Positions 15,726 through 25,008 of a DNA stretch of 64,000 nucleotides are shown piece after piece. Source of the DNA: E44-bin46 sp964354655 (GTDB taxonomy: Bacteria; Chloroflexota; Dehalococcoidia; Dehalococcoidales; E44-bin46); contig CAYHAL010000004.1 of NCBI GenBank assembly GCA_964354655.1, positions 1 through 64,000 on the forward strand, in the 5' to 3' direction. Every line of letters begins with the position of its first letter. The first letter of the stretch is position 1. The translations under genes and the position numbers were made by a program. The notes below the pieces were generated by a model. It made no database searches. It was not told the DNA's origin and worked only from the letters and a program-made list of their open reading frames with translations.

Positions 15726-16952
15726 ATGCAACAAGACTATAATCCCAAAATGCCCTTAGGTACCCTTATCAGTGCCTTCTTGGTCGGCATAGCCATGTGG
15801 GGCCCAATCTATTGCATCCCTCCTATGGAGCCCATACTGAAGGAGGCATTGTCCCTAAGCCACGGCCAAGTAAGTTTCCTGTTCAGTGCACCGGCATTAA
15901 TGGTGGTGGCGACGGCTATTCCAGCCGGGATTGTGGCCGACAAGATAGGTGTTAGAAAGGCTGTTGGCATTGGCCTTGTCGTTATGGTGGCAGGCGCCGT
16001 GACGAGAGGTATGGTTAATAGCTACGCAGGCCTACTAGCTTCCATGTTTATTTTTGGTGGCGGGTTTGCATGGACATTCACTAATCTGCCCAAGATAGTA
16101 AGCACATTTGCTGGCAGGGCGAAGGCAGTGGTAACCATGGGTCTGGTGAATTCTGGCATGCCAGTGGGTACTGCCCTAGGCATGGCACTGACAATACCCG
16201 TTATCCTCCAAATAACGCAGTCATACCACGGCGCCTTTCTTGTTTGGAGTATACCTACCGTAGTCGCGGCAGCATTGTGGTGGGTTATTGTTAGAGAACC
16301 AGAGCCCAACAAGCTATTGGGCGGTTTCCCAAAGCCAGCTAGAACTCAAACTTCTTTCCGAATGGTGGTGAAGAACAGAAATGTAGGTCTGATTTCTGCG
16401 TTGATGTTCCTGCACAATTTCTTCATGTGGAGCTGGACCGGTTGGGCCCCTACGCTTTTGATGTTGAAGGGGGCGTCACCGAGTTTAGCCGGTCTTATCG
16501 CTTCAATGACAATCTGGGTCATCATTCCTACCTTCCTTCTAATGCCCGGACTCTCATACAGGTTGGGGTCAAGAAAACCCTTCCTGTGGATACCATCCAT
16601 AATTCTGGCGCTCGTTGCTTGGTGGGCTATCCGGGCTAGTGTATTAGTGAGCTGGTTTGTCATGGCGTTGGCAGGTGTAGCTGCGGCTACCAGATTCACA
16701 ACCCTGTTCACACTACCGATCGAGATCATGCCGAGAGAAGATGTGGGAACAGCAAGCGGGATAATGCTGTCTCTAGGTTATACCGGGGCGGTCATTGGCC
16801 CCCTAGTTGGTGGCGGAATTCTGGACTCTTCTCAGAATCTCGACAAGATGTTGCTGATTCTAGTATTCGCCTCGCTAGCTGCGGCATTTGTAAGTCTAAG
16901 GATTCCAGAAACTGGCACAAAACAAATGCTCGGACCAGTGAGTAGAATATGA
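15726..16952 (+). CDS. Major facilitator superfamily transporter
   Basis: 408 residues with about 12 hydrophobic segments in the cytoplasmic membrane. The loop between helices 2 and 3 reads GIVADKIGVRKAVG, the MFS motif A (G-x-x-x-D-x-x-G-x-R). The closest overall resemblance is to nitrate/nitrite or cyanate-type importers (NarK/CynX branch), but the NarK signature loops are not clear, so the substrate is unknown. No strong ribosome site is seen before the ATG. It has no obvious operon partner. Confidence 0.85.
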   Translation: MQQDYNPKMPLGTLISAFLVGIAMWGPIYCIPPMEPILKEALSLSHGQVSFLFSAPALMVVATAIPAGIVADKIGVRKAVGIGLVVMVAGAVTRGMVNSYAGLLASMFIFGGGFAWTFTNLPKIVSTFAGRAKAVVTMGLVNSGMPVGTALGMALTIPVILQITQSYHGAFLVWSIPTVVAAALWWVIVREPEPNKLLGGFPKPARTQTSFRMVVKNRNVGLISALMFLHNFFMWSWTGWAPTLLMLKGASPSLAGLIASMTIWVIIPTFLLMPGLSYRLGSRKPFLWIPSIILALVAWWAIRASVLVSWFVMALAGVAAATRFTTLFTLPIEIMPREDVGTASGIMLSLGYTGAVIGPLVGGGILDSSQNLDKMLLILVFASLAAAFVSLRIPETGTKQMLGPVSRI

Positions 16953-17358
16953 ACTATCCTTGAAGGCGCAATGTCATTGCACACGATCTGGCTCATTGTT
17001 ACGTTACTAAAAGATGTCTTAAGCCTTAACGCCCTACTAGGTCAACAAACGTCCTGCTAAGCGTGAAGTCTTATCGAGAATCTTGCTGCTTCAAATTTGT
17101 TGTTTCCGTGGATTGATAATCCTGCTATAATTCATATCAGGACAAGGGAATATGGCGCGGCTGAATCCTATAAAGAGTTTATCTCTAGACCAGAGACTGA
17201 GATTAGGCAGCAAGCAGAAAAAGACATTGAAGAGCTTTGGGAATAAAGGGAGCCTTGGGAACTAAATCAAGTCTTATTTAATAGGGCATTGCAAGTTAAA
17301 AGACATACAATTAGAACTTAGATAGTACACTATAGAATCCAATCAAAGGAGGTAACAG
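16953..17358. other. Intergenic region with a possible gene remnant
   Basis: Plus-strand bases 17099-17247 read through about 49 codons, including HIRTREYGAAESYKEF and ending KDIEELWE before a stop. There is no start codon or ribosome site and I cannot name the family, so it may be the end of a decayed gene. AAGGAGG at 17347-17353 belongs to the following gene. Confidence 0.35.
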
Positions 17359-18519
17359 GTGGACTTTCAGTTAAACGAAGAGCAAAAAATGCTAAAGAGT
17401 CTGGTGCACGAGGTGGCTGAGAAGGAATTTCGTCCTAAAGTGGCTGAATGGGAGGCTTCTGGCGAATGGTTTCATGAGGAGCATATCAAGAAACTGGCAG
17501 ACCTAGGTCTCCTGGGGCTGACCTTGCCTGAGGAATATGGAGGCCAAGGCAGGAGCGCTTTTGAGGCCGTTCTAGCCATTGAAGAGCTAGCACGAGTATG
17601 GCCAGGCTGTGCTTTCCCTGTTTTTGAATCTAGCGTAGGACCGGTCAGAGTGATTGAGCAATTTGGCACCGAGGAGCAGAAACGGAAATATATACCTCCT
17701 GTATGTCGAGGTGAATCCTCGATTGCCGTTGGTATGACCGAACCAGATGCAGGCTCAGCCCTGACTGACCTTAGCACAAAAGCAGTACTGGATGGCGATC
17801 ACTATATTGTCAATGGTAACAAGTGCTTCATTACCGAGGGAGGTTACGCTGACGTTTATATGGTATACGTGAGGCTAAGCGAACAGAAAGGTGCCAGGGG
17901 CATTGGTGGGCTGATTATTGAGAAGGGGGTGCCGGGTTTTTCCTTCGGCAATCAGGAGCAATTTATGGGCCTCAACGGCATGCCAAGCTGTGACCTAGTT
18001 TTTGAAGATTGTCATGTGCCTAAAGAGAACCTGGTGGTCAAAGAGGGGGATTTCAGGAAGCTAATGGCTGCATTTGACCTTGAGCGATGTGGCAACGCCA
18101 CTATGTGCCTTGGGATAGCTCAGGAAGCCCTTGAACAAGCGATGGCGTATTCTCAGCAAAGAAAGCAGTGGGGCAAAGGGATATGTGAATTTCAAGCAAT
18201 CCAGTTTATGTTAGCCAACATGGCAATAAAGGTTGAGTCATCCCGTTTTCTGATATATCGGGCAACAGCCAATGCGGCAATGGGCTTGCCTTCTCCCCTC
18301 GAGACCAGCCTTGCTAAATGCCTGGCTAATGAAATGGTGAGGGAGGTTGCCGGGATGGCCATCCAGATATTCGGTGGCTATGGCTATTCCAAGCAGTACC
18401 CCATAGAGCGTATGTTTCGTGATGGCTGGGGCTGGGGAATTGCTGGTGGGACTATTGAGATGCAGAAAATTACCATAGCCTCTCAGCTTCTAAACCGCAG
18501 ATTCGACCAGAGAAGATAG
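17359..18519 (+). CDS. Acyl-CoA dehydrogenase
   Basis: 386-residue FAD enzyme oxidising an acyl-CoA to the enoyl-CoA, electrons going to ETF. Start is GTG at 17359, six bases after AAGGAGG. FAD/substrate motifs are present: VGMTEPDAGSAL near 129, NGNKCFITEGG near 152 and QIFGGYGYSKQYPIERMFRD near 340. The usual catalytic Glu (YEGT in medium-chain enzymes) is replaced by Gly in IAGGT, while an IVD/LCAD-type Glu is present in FDLERCGNA near 237. This points to the branched- or cyclic-acyl subfamily. No ETF gene is nearby. Confidence 0.93.
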   Translation: MDFQLNEEQKMLKSLVHEVAEKEFRPKVAEWEASGEWFHEEHIKKLADLGLLGLTLPEEYGGQGRSAFEAVLAIEELARVWPGCAFPVFESSVGPVRVIEQFGTEEQKRKYIPPVCRGESSIAVGMTEPDAGSALTDLSTKAVLDGDHYIVNGNKCFITEGGYADVYMVYVRLSEQKGARGIGGLIIEKGVPGFSFGNQEQFMGLNGMPSCDLVFEDCHVPKENLVVKEGDFRKLMAAFDLERCGNATMCLGIAQEALEQAMAYSQQRKQWGKGICEFQAIQFMLANMAIKVESSRFLIYRATANAAMGLPSPLETSLAKCLANEMVREVAGMAIQIFGGYGYSKQYPIERMFRDGWGWGIAGGTIEMQKITIASQLLNRRFDQRR

Positions 18520-18759
18520 GGGATTGAACTAGATACTCAACACCCAATTCTTGAAATAAAAAGATAATAGTTAAACGATACCAAAGGTGTTGAGTTACTT
18601 GTTACCGAGTCCGTGACCAATTGTAGCGAGTTAAAAAATTAACTTGTCAACTTATTGCCCGTATATATAATTGATGCTATTTCCCGTAATCGGGATGACC
18701 TGCCCCCTAAAAACTAGTCCAGGTACAATCTTAGTCTAGGGATTAGAAAGGGGGTACAG

Positions 18760-19038
18760 GTGGTCAGGAAGAATTTTACACCTGAGCAAATCATCAACAA
18801 GCTCAGGGAGGTCCAAGTTTTCATCATTCAAGGAGTCACCGCAACAGAAGCTAGCAGGAAGGCAGGAATTACAGAACAGACCTATTACCGCTGGCGCAAG
18901 GAATACGATAGGATGAGGATAGACTAGGCTAAGCGTCTCAAAGAACTCGAGAAAGAGAACACGCGTCTCAAGAAGTTTGTCGCCGAATTGTCACTTGGTA
19001 TTTCCATTCTCAAAGAGGTTGCCCGGGGAAACTCCTAA
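18760..19038 (+). pseudogene. IS3 orfA (helix-turn-helix) with internal stop
   Basis: Starts at GTG 18760. The N-terminal helix-turn-helix (FTPEQIINKLREVQ, then ASRKAGITEQTYYRWRKEY) is followed by TAG at 18925, and the same frame continues with the leucine-zipper part KRLKELEKENTRLKKFVAEL to a stop at 19036. Family members have Gln at the TAG position (DQAKRL), so it is a C-to-T nonsense mutation. Confidence 0.85.
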
Positions 19039-19873
19039 GCTCGTCGAAGAGACAGAAGGCGGTGAGACGTGTTTGTGAGGTTCTTAGTGTCTCGGAGAGG
19101 CGGGCATGCAAAGTTCTGGGACAGTGTAGAACTACCCAGCGGTACAGTTCAGGTATTGGCAATGAGGAAGTTAAGTTGATGGCTCGGATTATTGAATTAG
19201 CGACTCAATATGGCAGGTATGGATATCGAAGGATAACAGCTCTGTTGAAGAGAGAGGGCTTCAAGGTAAATCACAAGAAGGTTGAACGAATCTGGAGGAG
19301 TGAAGGATTGAAGGTGCCGCAGAAACAGCCGAAGAGGAGAAAACTATGGCTTACTGACGACTCTTGTATCAGGCTCAGGCCTGAGTACAAAGACTATGTC
19401 TGGATCTACCATTTTGTGACTGCCAGGACATCTGATGGGAGAGCTTTTCGGATACTGACTATTATTGATGAATACACCCGCGAGTGTCTGGCAATACTGG
19501 TTGATCGTCGCATCAGCTCACAGGATGTTATCTATCGGATCTTTAACCTGTTTGTCTTCAGAGGCATACCAGAGCATACCCGCTTGGATAATAGCCCTGA
19601 GTTTACGGGTAAAGCGATACGAATTTGGTTAAATCATCTTGGAGTAAAGACGTTATTCATAGAACCGGGGAGCCTCTGGGAGAACGGGTACATAGAGTTA
19701 TTCAACGGAAAGCTAGAGATGAACTGCTTAACCGGGAGATATTCACTACACGGCTAAAGGCTCAGATATTGATAGATGAGTGGCGGAAGAAGTGCAATTA
19801 AGTCCGGCCGCATAGTGCTCTGCATTATCGACCACCTGCTCCAGAAGCAATCATACCGGTGACACTAACTTAA
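19035..19873 (+). pseudogene. IS3 orfB (DDE transposase), frameshifted and catalytically altered
   Basis: The frame opens upstream of the GTG at 19062 (KLLSSSKRQKAVRRVCEV), as expected for -1 frameshifting from orfA. The first catalytic Asp is lost: WIYHF has His where the family has Asp. The second Asp (RLDNSPEF) and the Glu (WENGYIE) remain. A one-base shift near 19712 moves the C-terminus to another frame (RDELLNREIF), where a further TAA interrupts it before RPHSALHYRPPAPEA. The transposase is therefore dead in three ways. Confidence 0.88.
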
Positions 19874-19902
19874 AAGGCGGACTAATTACTGGGGGCAGGA
19901 CA

Positions 19903-20204
19903 CAGAACTGTTTCGCTATATCTAACTTTTCTTCAACCAGTAGGTTGTCTACTATTCATCCCTTAATGGTGCTGCCGATAAGATTTAGTGCTTTCTCTTT
20001 AGCCTCAGTAGCATTTTCGGCAAATATTATCCCAACAGACTTACCCCTGCTTGATACCAATATCTGAGACTTTAATACTACGGGTTTTCCTATCTGCTCG
20101 GCTATTATTCCAACCTCCTCTGATTTGCCGACGAGGTCGCCTCTGGGAATTGGGATACCGTACTTTTTTAAGATGCTTTTGGCTTCAAACTCAAAGAGCT
20201 TCAT
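19903..20204 (-). pseudogene. Succinyl-CoA synthetase beta-like (ATP-grasp) gene, truncated by IS3
   Basis: Starts MKLFEFEAKSILKKYGIP at 20204, typical of SucC-type ATP-grasp subunits, with GKPVVLKSQILVSSRGKSVGI matching the nucleotide-binding N-lobe. After 82 residues there is a TGA (19958-19956), but the same frame continues with IVDNLLVEEKLDIAKQ, family-like sequence, up to the IS3 right end at 19902. The remaining three quarters of the gene are not found on the other side of the IS. It lies 22 bases downstream of the CoA-transferase gene and was probably its partner. Confidence 0.8.
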
Positions 20205-20225
20205 TCATAATCTCCTTAGCACATC

Positions 20226-21416
20226 TCAAGCTTGAGGCTCATATTGGATAGCAATGCCCTTTTCTATTAACTGCTGGATTTCCTGTTCACTATATCCCAG
20301 CTCTGCTAGAACTTGGCTGGTGTGCTCACCAAGCTGTGGGGTTTTCATCCTCGTTTCCGGTAGCTCTCCTGAGATCATAATTGGTGCTCGAACTGTCTTA
20401 ATTAGCCCTTTGCCAGGATAATCCCATTCCTCAATTAGATTCCGAAACTTTATTTGGATGTCCTGGCTAACTTCGCCCACATTTAAAAGCTTACCACATG
20501 GTACATTGGCCGCTACCAGCCTGGACTCCAGTTCATCACTCGTATATTGTTTGCAGACTTCGCTTACTTTACGCACCAGCTCAGTCCGATGTTTACTCCT
20601 TTCCTCGATTGTAGAATAACTGGAGTCTCTGGCAAGTTCGTCTAGTCCAAGTGCTTGACAAAAAGCCACCCAGAATCTATCTGTACTGGCCCCAATCCAG
20701 ATGGGCCTGTCTTTAGTATCAAAGGCTTGGTAAGGCGTAAACACCGCATGCCCTGATCCGGTGCGTGATGGAAGTTTACCAGTGATGGAATGATGGGTTA
20801 TATAGTAGCTCATCGCTGAAACCGCGGTGTCTAACAGGGCGATATCTATCCTCTGTCCCTTACCTGTTTTCTCTCGGTCTAGCAAACAGGCAAGGATGGC
20901 AGAAACTGCGTATAAGCCGCTTGTCATATCAACAAGGGAGGTAGCCTGTCTCACCGGAGGTCGATCTGGTTCCCCGGTTATTATCATGATGCCTGACATC
21001 GCCTGAGCTACTGGGTCATAAGCCGGGCGCCGACTATAAGGTCCCTCTTGCCCAAAACCAGATATTGAACAATATATTATTCGGGGGTTTACTTGAACTA
21101 CCCTATCATAACCTAGGCCAAGTTTATCTATGGTGCCAGGCATAAAGTTTTCAATGAAAACGTCGGCTGTCTTGACCAATTTTAGAGCTATTTCGTGGCC
21201 CTCCTTTGTCCTTAAGTCCAGCGCTATACCTCGTTTGTTACGGTTCAAAGCTAGTAAAAATGCGCCATCCATAACGTAGCGTATATGTTCACCTTTGAGC
21301 GGCTCAATCTTCACTACGTCGGCGCCCATATCTCCTAGCAACATGGTGGCAAAGGGACCAGAAGCCACCGCACTCAAATCAATAACTTTTATTCCTTGTA
21401 ACAGATTCATGCCCAC
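20226..21416 (-). CDS. CoA transferase family III (CaiB/BaiF)
   Basis: 396-residue enzyme moving CoA between acyl groups through an aspartyl-CoA thioester. Seen: N-terminal VIDLSAVASGPFATMLLGDMGADVVKIE, NRNKRGIALDLRTKEG, the AYDPVAQAMSG segment, and the catalytic Asp in SLVDMTSG near residue 169. Length is normal. Substrate cannot be read from sequence; carnitine, formyl/oxalyl, succinyl and aromatic acid types all share these motifs. It heads an operon whose next gene is the broken sucC-like gene. Confidence 0.92.
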   Translation of the reverse strand: MGMNLLQGIKVIDLSAVASGPFATMLLGDMGADVVKIEPLKGEHIRYVMDGAFLLALNRNKRGIALDLRTKEGHEIALKLVKTADVFIENFMPGTIDKLGLGYDRVVQVNPRIIYCSISGFGQEGPYSRRPAYDPVAQAMSGIMIITGEPDRPPVRQATSLVDMTSGLYAVSAILACLLDREKTGKGQRIDIALLDTAVSAMSYYITHHSITGKLPSRTGSGHAVFTPYQAFDTKDRPIWIGASTDRFWVAFCQALGLDELARDSSYSTIEERSKHRTELVRKVSEVCKQYTSDELESRLVAANVPCGKLLNVGEVSQDIQIKFRNLIEEWDYPGKGLIKTVRAPIMISGELPETRMKTPQLGEHTSQVLAELGYSEQEIQQLIEKGIAIQYEPQA

Positions 21417-22018
21417 CCTGTGATTACAAGTTGTCTAGTATAAACTTGCCCTTAGACCATCTAAAAGCCTCAAACTTGATTTACCCTTTTTAGACTGAAG
21501 CAACGTATCCTCACCACTTATTTTCTCAGCCTGACCAAAGCTGACAGTTCTACATTAGGTATAGCTAACTCAGAACGGAAAGACGAGTGAAATATCTTAA
21601 CTGACATTTCCCATTTCAATTCACAATGAGGTATTCTAACCCTCATTGCTCTTATCACCGATAATATATCTATAGTACTTGGTTGTCAATAACCGTCTAT
21701 GAGCCCTGCAGCACTCAGAATCCTCAATCTATCCACGCCGGTCAAGCTCTCCGCCCGAAAGGAGGCGATTCTTTCCTATCTTCTTCACCTAACTGCCTGC
21801 TTGCCCTCAGGTGTGCTCAACCGGGTGATAGTCATAAACGAGTTATTTGTTCCAGAATGGCAGTAAATGGGTTTCTGGGCACTGCCACTTCAGCTAGCTG
21901 GAAGATAATCTGCCGAGCATGGCGCACAATCCAAGCTTTTTTACTCCGATTGCGCTTTCTCGCGTTACGTCTCCCGTCTAGTGGTAATCTGGTTACAAAT
22001 TCTGATGATTAATGCAAA
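21417..22018. other. Intergenic region with no assured gene
   Basis: About 600 bases. A 109-codon frame (21683-22012) lacks a ribosome site and its product resembles no family. A different plus frame reads about 50 protein-like codons (21702-21868, including LSARKEAILSYLLHLTACLP) without a start, possibly a gene relic. I see no RNA gene. Confidence 0.35.
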
Positions 22019-22702
22019 TCACTTTCTTAGTCTGTTCTGAATTGCCTTGCTCTCCAGTTCTCTTAGGGAGTCAGAGGAAATCCAGCGGGCAGCCTTTGAA
22101 TCTATTTGCTGAATTTCCTTGGCTGTATTAATGGCTGCTTTGTTCAAGTTCAGGTTCCTTTTACCTATATTCCTCAGCGCCCAATTGACGGCCTTCTTAA
22201 CGAAATTACGTTCATCTGTGGAACCTCGAATTATCACAGGTAACAGTTCAGTGAATTCCTCATCTTTCGCCTTTTTGTCATGCCATGCAAGACAAGCTAT
22301 TAGAGCAAAAGCAGCCCTCTTTACATATTCCTCTTCCCGCTCCGACCAAGCGATAATCTTCTTCCAAGCCAGAGGAACTTTTTCAAAAAGATTCATACAT
22401 ACTTGGTCACAAACGTCCCAAGAGTTGAAGTCCGTAACCCAAGCTTCCATCTGCTCTTCTGTTAGCTGCTTAGGGTTGTCGATCATTGAAGCAAGGATCC
22501 TAGCTTCATCTATGCCGGTCTTCCATAAATCTAGAGCGAGCTTGTGGTTACGCCCAAGTTCTTTGGCTAGGTTTCTCATATTGGGCACTGATACACCTAA
22601 TCTGTGTTCAATGGCCATCCCATATTTAGCCATCCCTTCCAACTGATTAGGCCTAGCTAATTCTTTAAGTCTTCCTATTACCTCTTCTACTGTTGTCACC
22701 AT
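22019..22702 (-). CDS. DNA alkylation repair enzyme, AlkD-like
   Basis: 227 residues of helical HEAT-like repeats. The pattern GVSVPNMRNLAKELGRNH near the N-terminus, RILASMIDNPKQLT, WVTDFNSWDVCDQVCMNLF and FVKKAVNWALRNIGKRN is characteristic of AlkD-type 3-methyladenine glycosylases, including the Trp/Asp pocket residues. The start at 22702 (GGGAG upstream) is preferred over 22717, which has no ribosome site. A stand-alone gene transcribed away from the panB-like region. Confidence 0.85.
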   Translation of the reverse strand: MVTTVEEVIGRLKELARPNQLEGMAKYGMAIEHRLGVSVPNMRNLAKELGRNHKLALDLWKTGIDEARILASMIDNPKQLTEEQMEAWVTDFNSWDVCDQVCMNLFEKVPLAWKKIIAWSEREEEYVKRAAFALIACLAWHDKKAKDEEFTELLPVIIRGSTDERNFVKKAVNWALRNIGKRNLNLNKAAINTAKEIQQIDSKAARWISSDSLRELESKAIQNRLRK

Positions 22703-22847
22703 TGACTCCCGCAACATTCATTCAAGATATTATTATAATATATTTGGAGGCCATACTGTGCTTCATTCACAAATTACTTAAATTGCACAACCCGACGTTT
22801 TGTTACCTCGGAGAGAGGAAGGTTCCTTTTCTTGTAACCATAGGGTA

Positions 22848-22876
22848 TTGACAAATCGCGAAAACGGGTATATTCT
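22848..22876 (+). promoter_or_regulatory. Predicted promoter upstream of the first panB-like gene
   Basis: TTGACA (22848-22853), 17-base spacer and TATTCT (22871-22876), a perfect -35 and 4/6 -10. Transcription would run through the dctM remnant into the panB-like gene. Confidence 0.5.
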
Positions 22877-23040
22877 AGACCTCGTAACTTGCAAGGGCCT
22901 GAAAACTAAATACAGCATATGGGAGTGATCCAGAGATGGAGAAGAGGGTACTGGTGACTGCTAAGTGATTAGCTGTTGATGGTACCCTCTTTAATTTGGG
23001 CATTGTCGGGGAATTGGTGGGGGGGGACAATGAACTGTTA

Positions 23041-23175
23041 GCCGTAACTGGGCACGTGGGTGACATCTTTAGAGGCACCATCCCGTTCATAGCCATGTTT
23101 GTAGTTGCTATGGGCTTGGTGATGGCCTTCCCTCAGATTGCTTTGTGGCTGCCTAGCATGATGTATACTAAATAG
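23041..23175 (+). pseudogene. TRAP transporter large permease (DctM), C-terminal remnant
   Basis: The frame reads GDIFRGTIPFIAM, then AFPQIALWLPSMMYTK before the stop at 23173. It closely matches the end of the complete DctM at 29670-30977 (GEIFRGAIPF, VFPQISLWLPGMMYR). Nothing upstream continues the protein; a G-run near 23022 may mark the break. It shows that a second TRAP operon once preceded this panB-like gene. Confidence 0.75.
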
Positions 23176-23209
23176 TGTAAGGACAAAATTATTAAGGAGG
23201 ATGAGCAAA

Positions 23210-24073
23210 ATGAGGCAAATAGCGAAAAAGACTATCCTCGACTTTTTGGAAATGAAGCGGAGGGGAGACAAGATGACCTTTCTTACCGCTTACGACTTTC
23301 ATATAGCGTCCATTCAGGAGCAAATAGGCGTCGATATGATACTGGTCGGGGATTCCGTAGGCATGGCAGTGTATGGCTATTCTGGGGGAACCATACCGGT
23401 GACGATGGATCAGATGATTTATCACGCGGAAGCAGTCCGCCGGGGTGCCCCCAACACATTTATCATTGGCGATATGCCCTTTCTCTCTTACCACGAATCG
23501 GCGGCCGACGCGGTGCATAATGCCGGCCGCTTTTATAAGGAGGCTGGCGTGGATGCCATCAAGCTAGAGGGAGGAAAAAGAGTAACCGCGCAGATACGGG
23601 CAATTGTTGATGCGGGGATGGTGGTGATGGGCCACATTGGGCTGACACCGCAAAGCACGGCAGCGCTCGGAGGCTTTAAAACTCAAGGAAACACCGCCGA
23701 GACAGCAATGGCACTGCTCGAGGATGCGAAAGCTGTTCAAGAGGCAGGTGCCGCTCTTACCTTGGTCGAGGCAGTACCAGCAGAGACGGGTAAGCTGATC
23801 ACGAAAACCCTTCGTATACCGGTGATTGGCATCGGTGCCGGAGCTGACTGTGATGGGCAAGCTCAAGTATACACTGATGCGATTGGTCTCTTCGAACTCT
23901 TCACACCAAAATTCGTAAAGAAATATGCAAATGTAGCCGAAGTAATAAGAGAGGCCCTCAAAGAATGGAGTAAGGAGGTTCGTGAAGGTACGTTCCCGGC
24001 TTCAGAACATTGCTACAAGATGAAAGCGGGTGAGGCAGAAAAACTAGAGGAGATGGTAAAGCAGATCCTTTAG
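23210..24073 (+). CDS. panB: 3-methyl-2-oxobutanoate hydroxymethyltransferase homologue 1
   Basis: 287-residue PanB-type TIM barrel. In pantothenate synthesis PanB adds a hydroxymethyl group from methylene-THF to ketoisovalerate. All key residues are seen: VGDS and GDMPF (Mg-binding Asp), KLEGG (Lys/Glu) and VEAVPAE (catalytic Glu). The start at 23210 has AAGGAGG nine bases upstream; the ATG at 23201 is too close to it. No panC, panD or panE is in the window, and a second paralogue lies at 50931-51788, so a catabolic or other C1-transfer role is possible. Confidence 0.88.
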   Translation: MRQIAKKTILDFLEMKRRGDKMTFLTAYDFHIASIQEQIGVDMILVGDSVGMAVYGYSGGTIPVTMDQMIYHAEAVRRGAPNTFIIGDMPFLSYHESAADAVHNAGRFYKEAGVDAIKLEGGKRVTAQIRAIVDAGMVVMGHIGLTPQSTAALGGFKTQGNTAETAMALLEDAKAVQEAGAALTLVEAVPAETGKLITKTLRIPVIGIGAGADCDGQAQVYTDAIGLFELFTPKFVKKYANVAEVIREALKEWSKEVREGTFPASEHCYKMKAGEAEKLEEMVKQIL

Positions 24074-24272
24074 CATCCCTATCCTCGTCTCAACATGAGA
24101 TTATTTACAGTTGATGACCATTATTGGAGGTCCTGGCCAGAAGTAGATTAAGCGTATGTATCGTGATGAACCCTTAGTCTGCAAGAATGAGAGTAAGAAA
24201 GGAGGCGGATCAAGAGGGACAAAATATGTAATTGATTTTCAGAATCAAAAATATAAAGAAGGGGGAAGAAAA

Positions 24273-24914
24273 ATGAAAAAAATTGATGTCAAAAAAACAG
24301 CCATATTAGTATTGCACACTCAGAACGGTATCGTGAAGCCGGGTAAGTTTGGATATTCCGGGGCACCGGCGCAGGTCCAGAAACATAATCTACTGGAGAA
24401 GATACAAAAAGCGCTAGTGGCAAGTAGAGCAGCTGGTGTACAGGTTATCTACGTAAATTGGTGCACGAAACCAGGGTACCCAAGGGTAGGTGATCCCATG
24501 TTTCAATTTCCCCTGCTTAATGATGCCTACAAAGCCGGCGTTGACTGTGCGTACACTAATGAAGGTGGTTATAGTAAAAACTACAAGAACCCTGATGAAG
24601 TAAAGCCGGTACTATCAAAGGACTACATAGTTGATAACTGGGGCTGCGATGGTTTTATGTATTCCGATTTAGAATTAATTCTTCGCGCCCGAATGATAAC
24701 AGATGTAGTTGCAACCGGGGTAGCCACTGATTGGGTGATTAATAGCACGGTGAGACACGGACAAGAGATAGGTTTTAATATGATAGTCGTCGAGGATTGC
24801 TGTCAGTCGTTTGCCGAGGACATGCATCAGCACCAAGTAACACGCATACTGCCTCAGATTGCTACTGCGGTTGTTAAGCTAGACGAGTATCTTGCTGCTT
24901 TACCCAAAAAGTAA
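24273..24914 (+). CDS. Isochorismatase-fold (cysteine hydrolase family) protein with altered triad
   Basis: 213 residues with the isochorismatase-like Rossmann fold: AILVLHTQNGIV at the N-terminus, a central Lys region (LSKDYIVDNWGCDGF), and VVATGVATDWVINSTVRHGQ near 147. The family triad is Asp-Lys-Cys; here the Asp position is His (LHTQN) and the Cys position is Val (ATDWVIN), so classical hydrolysis is unlikely. The ATG at 24273 is chosen for GGGGGAAG upstream. It follows panB by 200 bases on the same strand. Substrate unknown. Confidence 0.75.
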   Translation: MKKIDVKKTAILVLHTQNGIVKPGKFGYSGAPAQVQKHNLLEKIQKALVASRAAGVQVIYVNWCTKPGYPRVGDPMFQFPLLNDAYKAGVDCAYTNEGGYSKNYKNPDEVKPVLSKDYIVDNWGCDGFMYSDLELILRARMITDVVATGVATDWVINSTVRHGQEIGFNMIVVEDCCQSFAEDMHQHQVTRILPQIATAVVKLDEYLAALPKK

Positions 24915-25008
24915 AACCAAGTGGGTTATGAAATAGCAACACAGTATTGACAGACTTTGCTACTAGAGGTGCAGCAATTTCTCGTTAGCACGATTTGACT
25001 TGCTGATT

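Larger units (their letters stand above)
18696..19902 (+). mobile_element. IS3-family insertion sequence, defective
   Basis: 1207 bases bounded by imperfect inverted repeats: left end TGACCTGCCCCC at 18696, right end the complement of TGTCCTGCCCCC ending at 19902, with further matches inward (CTAGTCC / TTAGTCC). It holds orfA and orfB of an IS3-type transposase with -1 overlap. Each frame carries inactivating mutations. No clear target duplication is visible. The right end interrupts a sucC-like gene. Confidence 0.85.

Noticed and set aside
21683..22012. 109-codon plus-strand frame
   Set aside because: Composition unlike protein, no ribosome site, and a different frame looks more protein-like over part of it.
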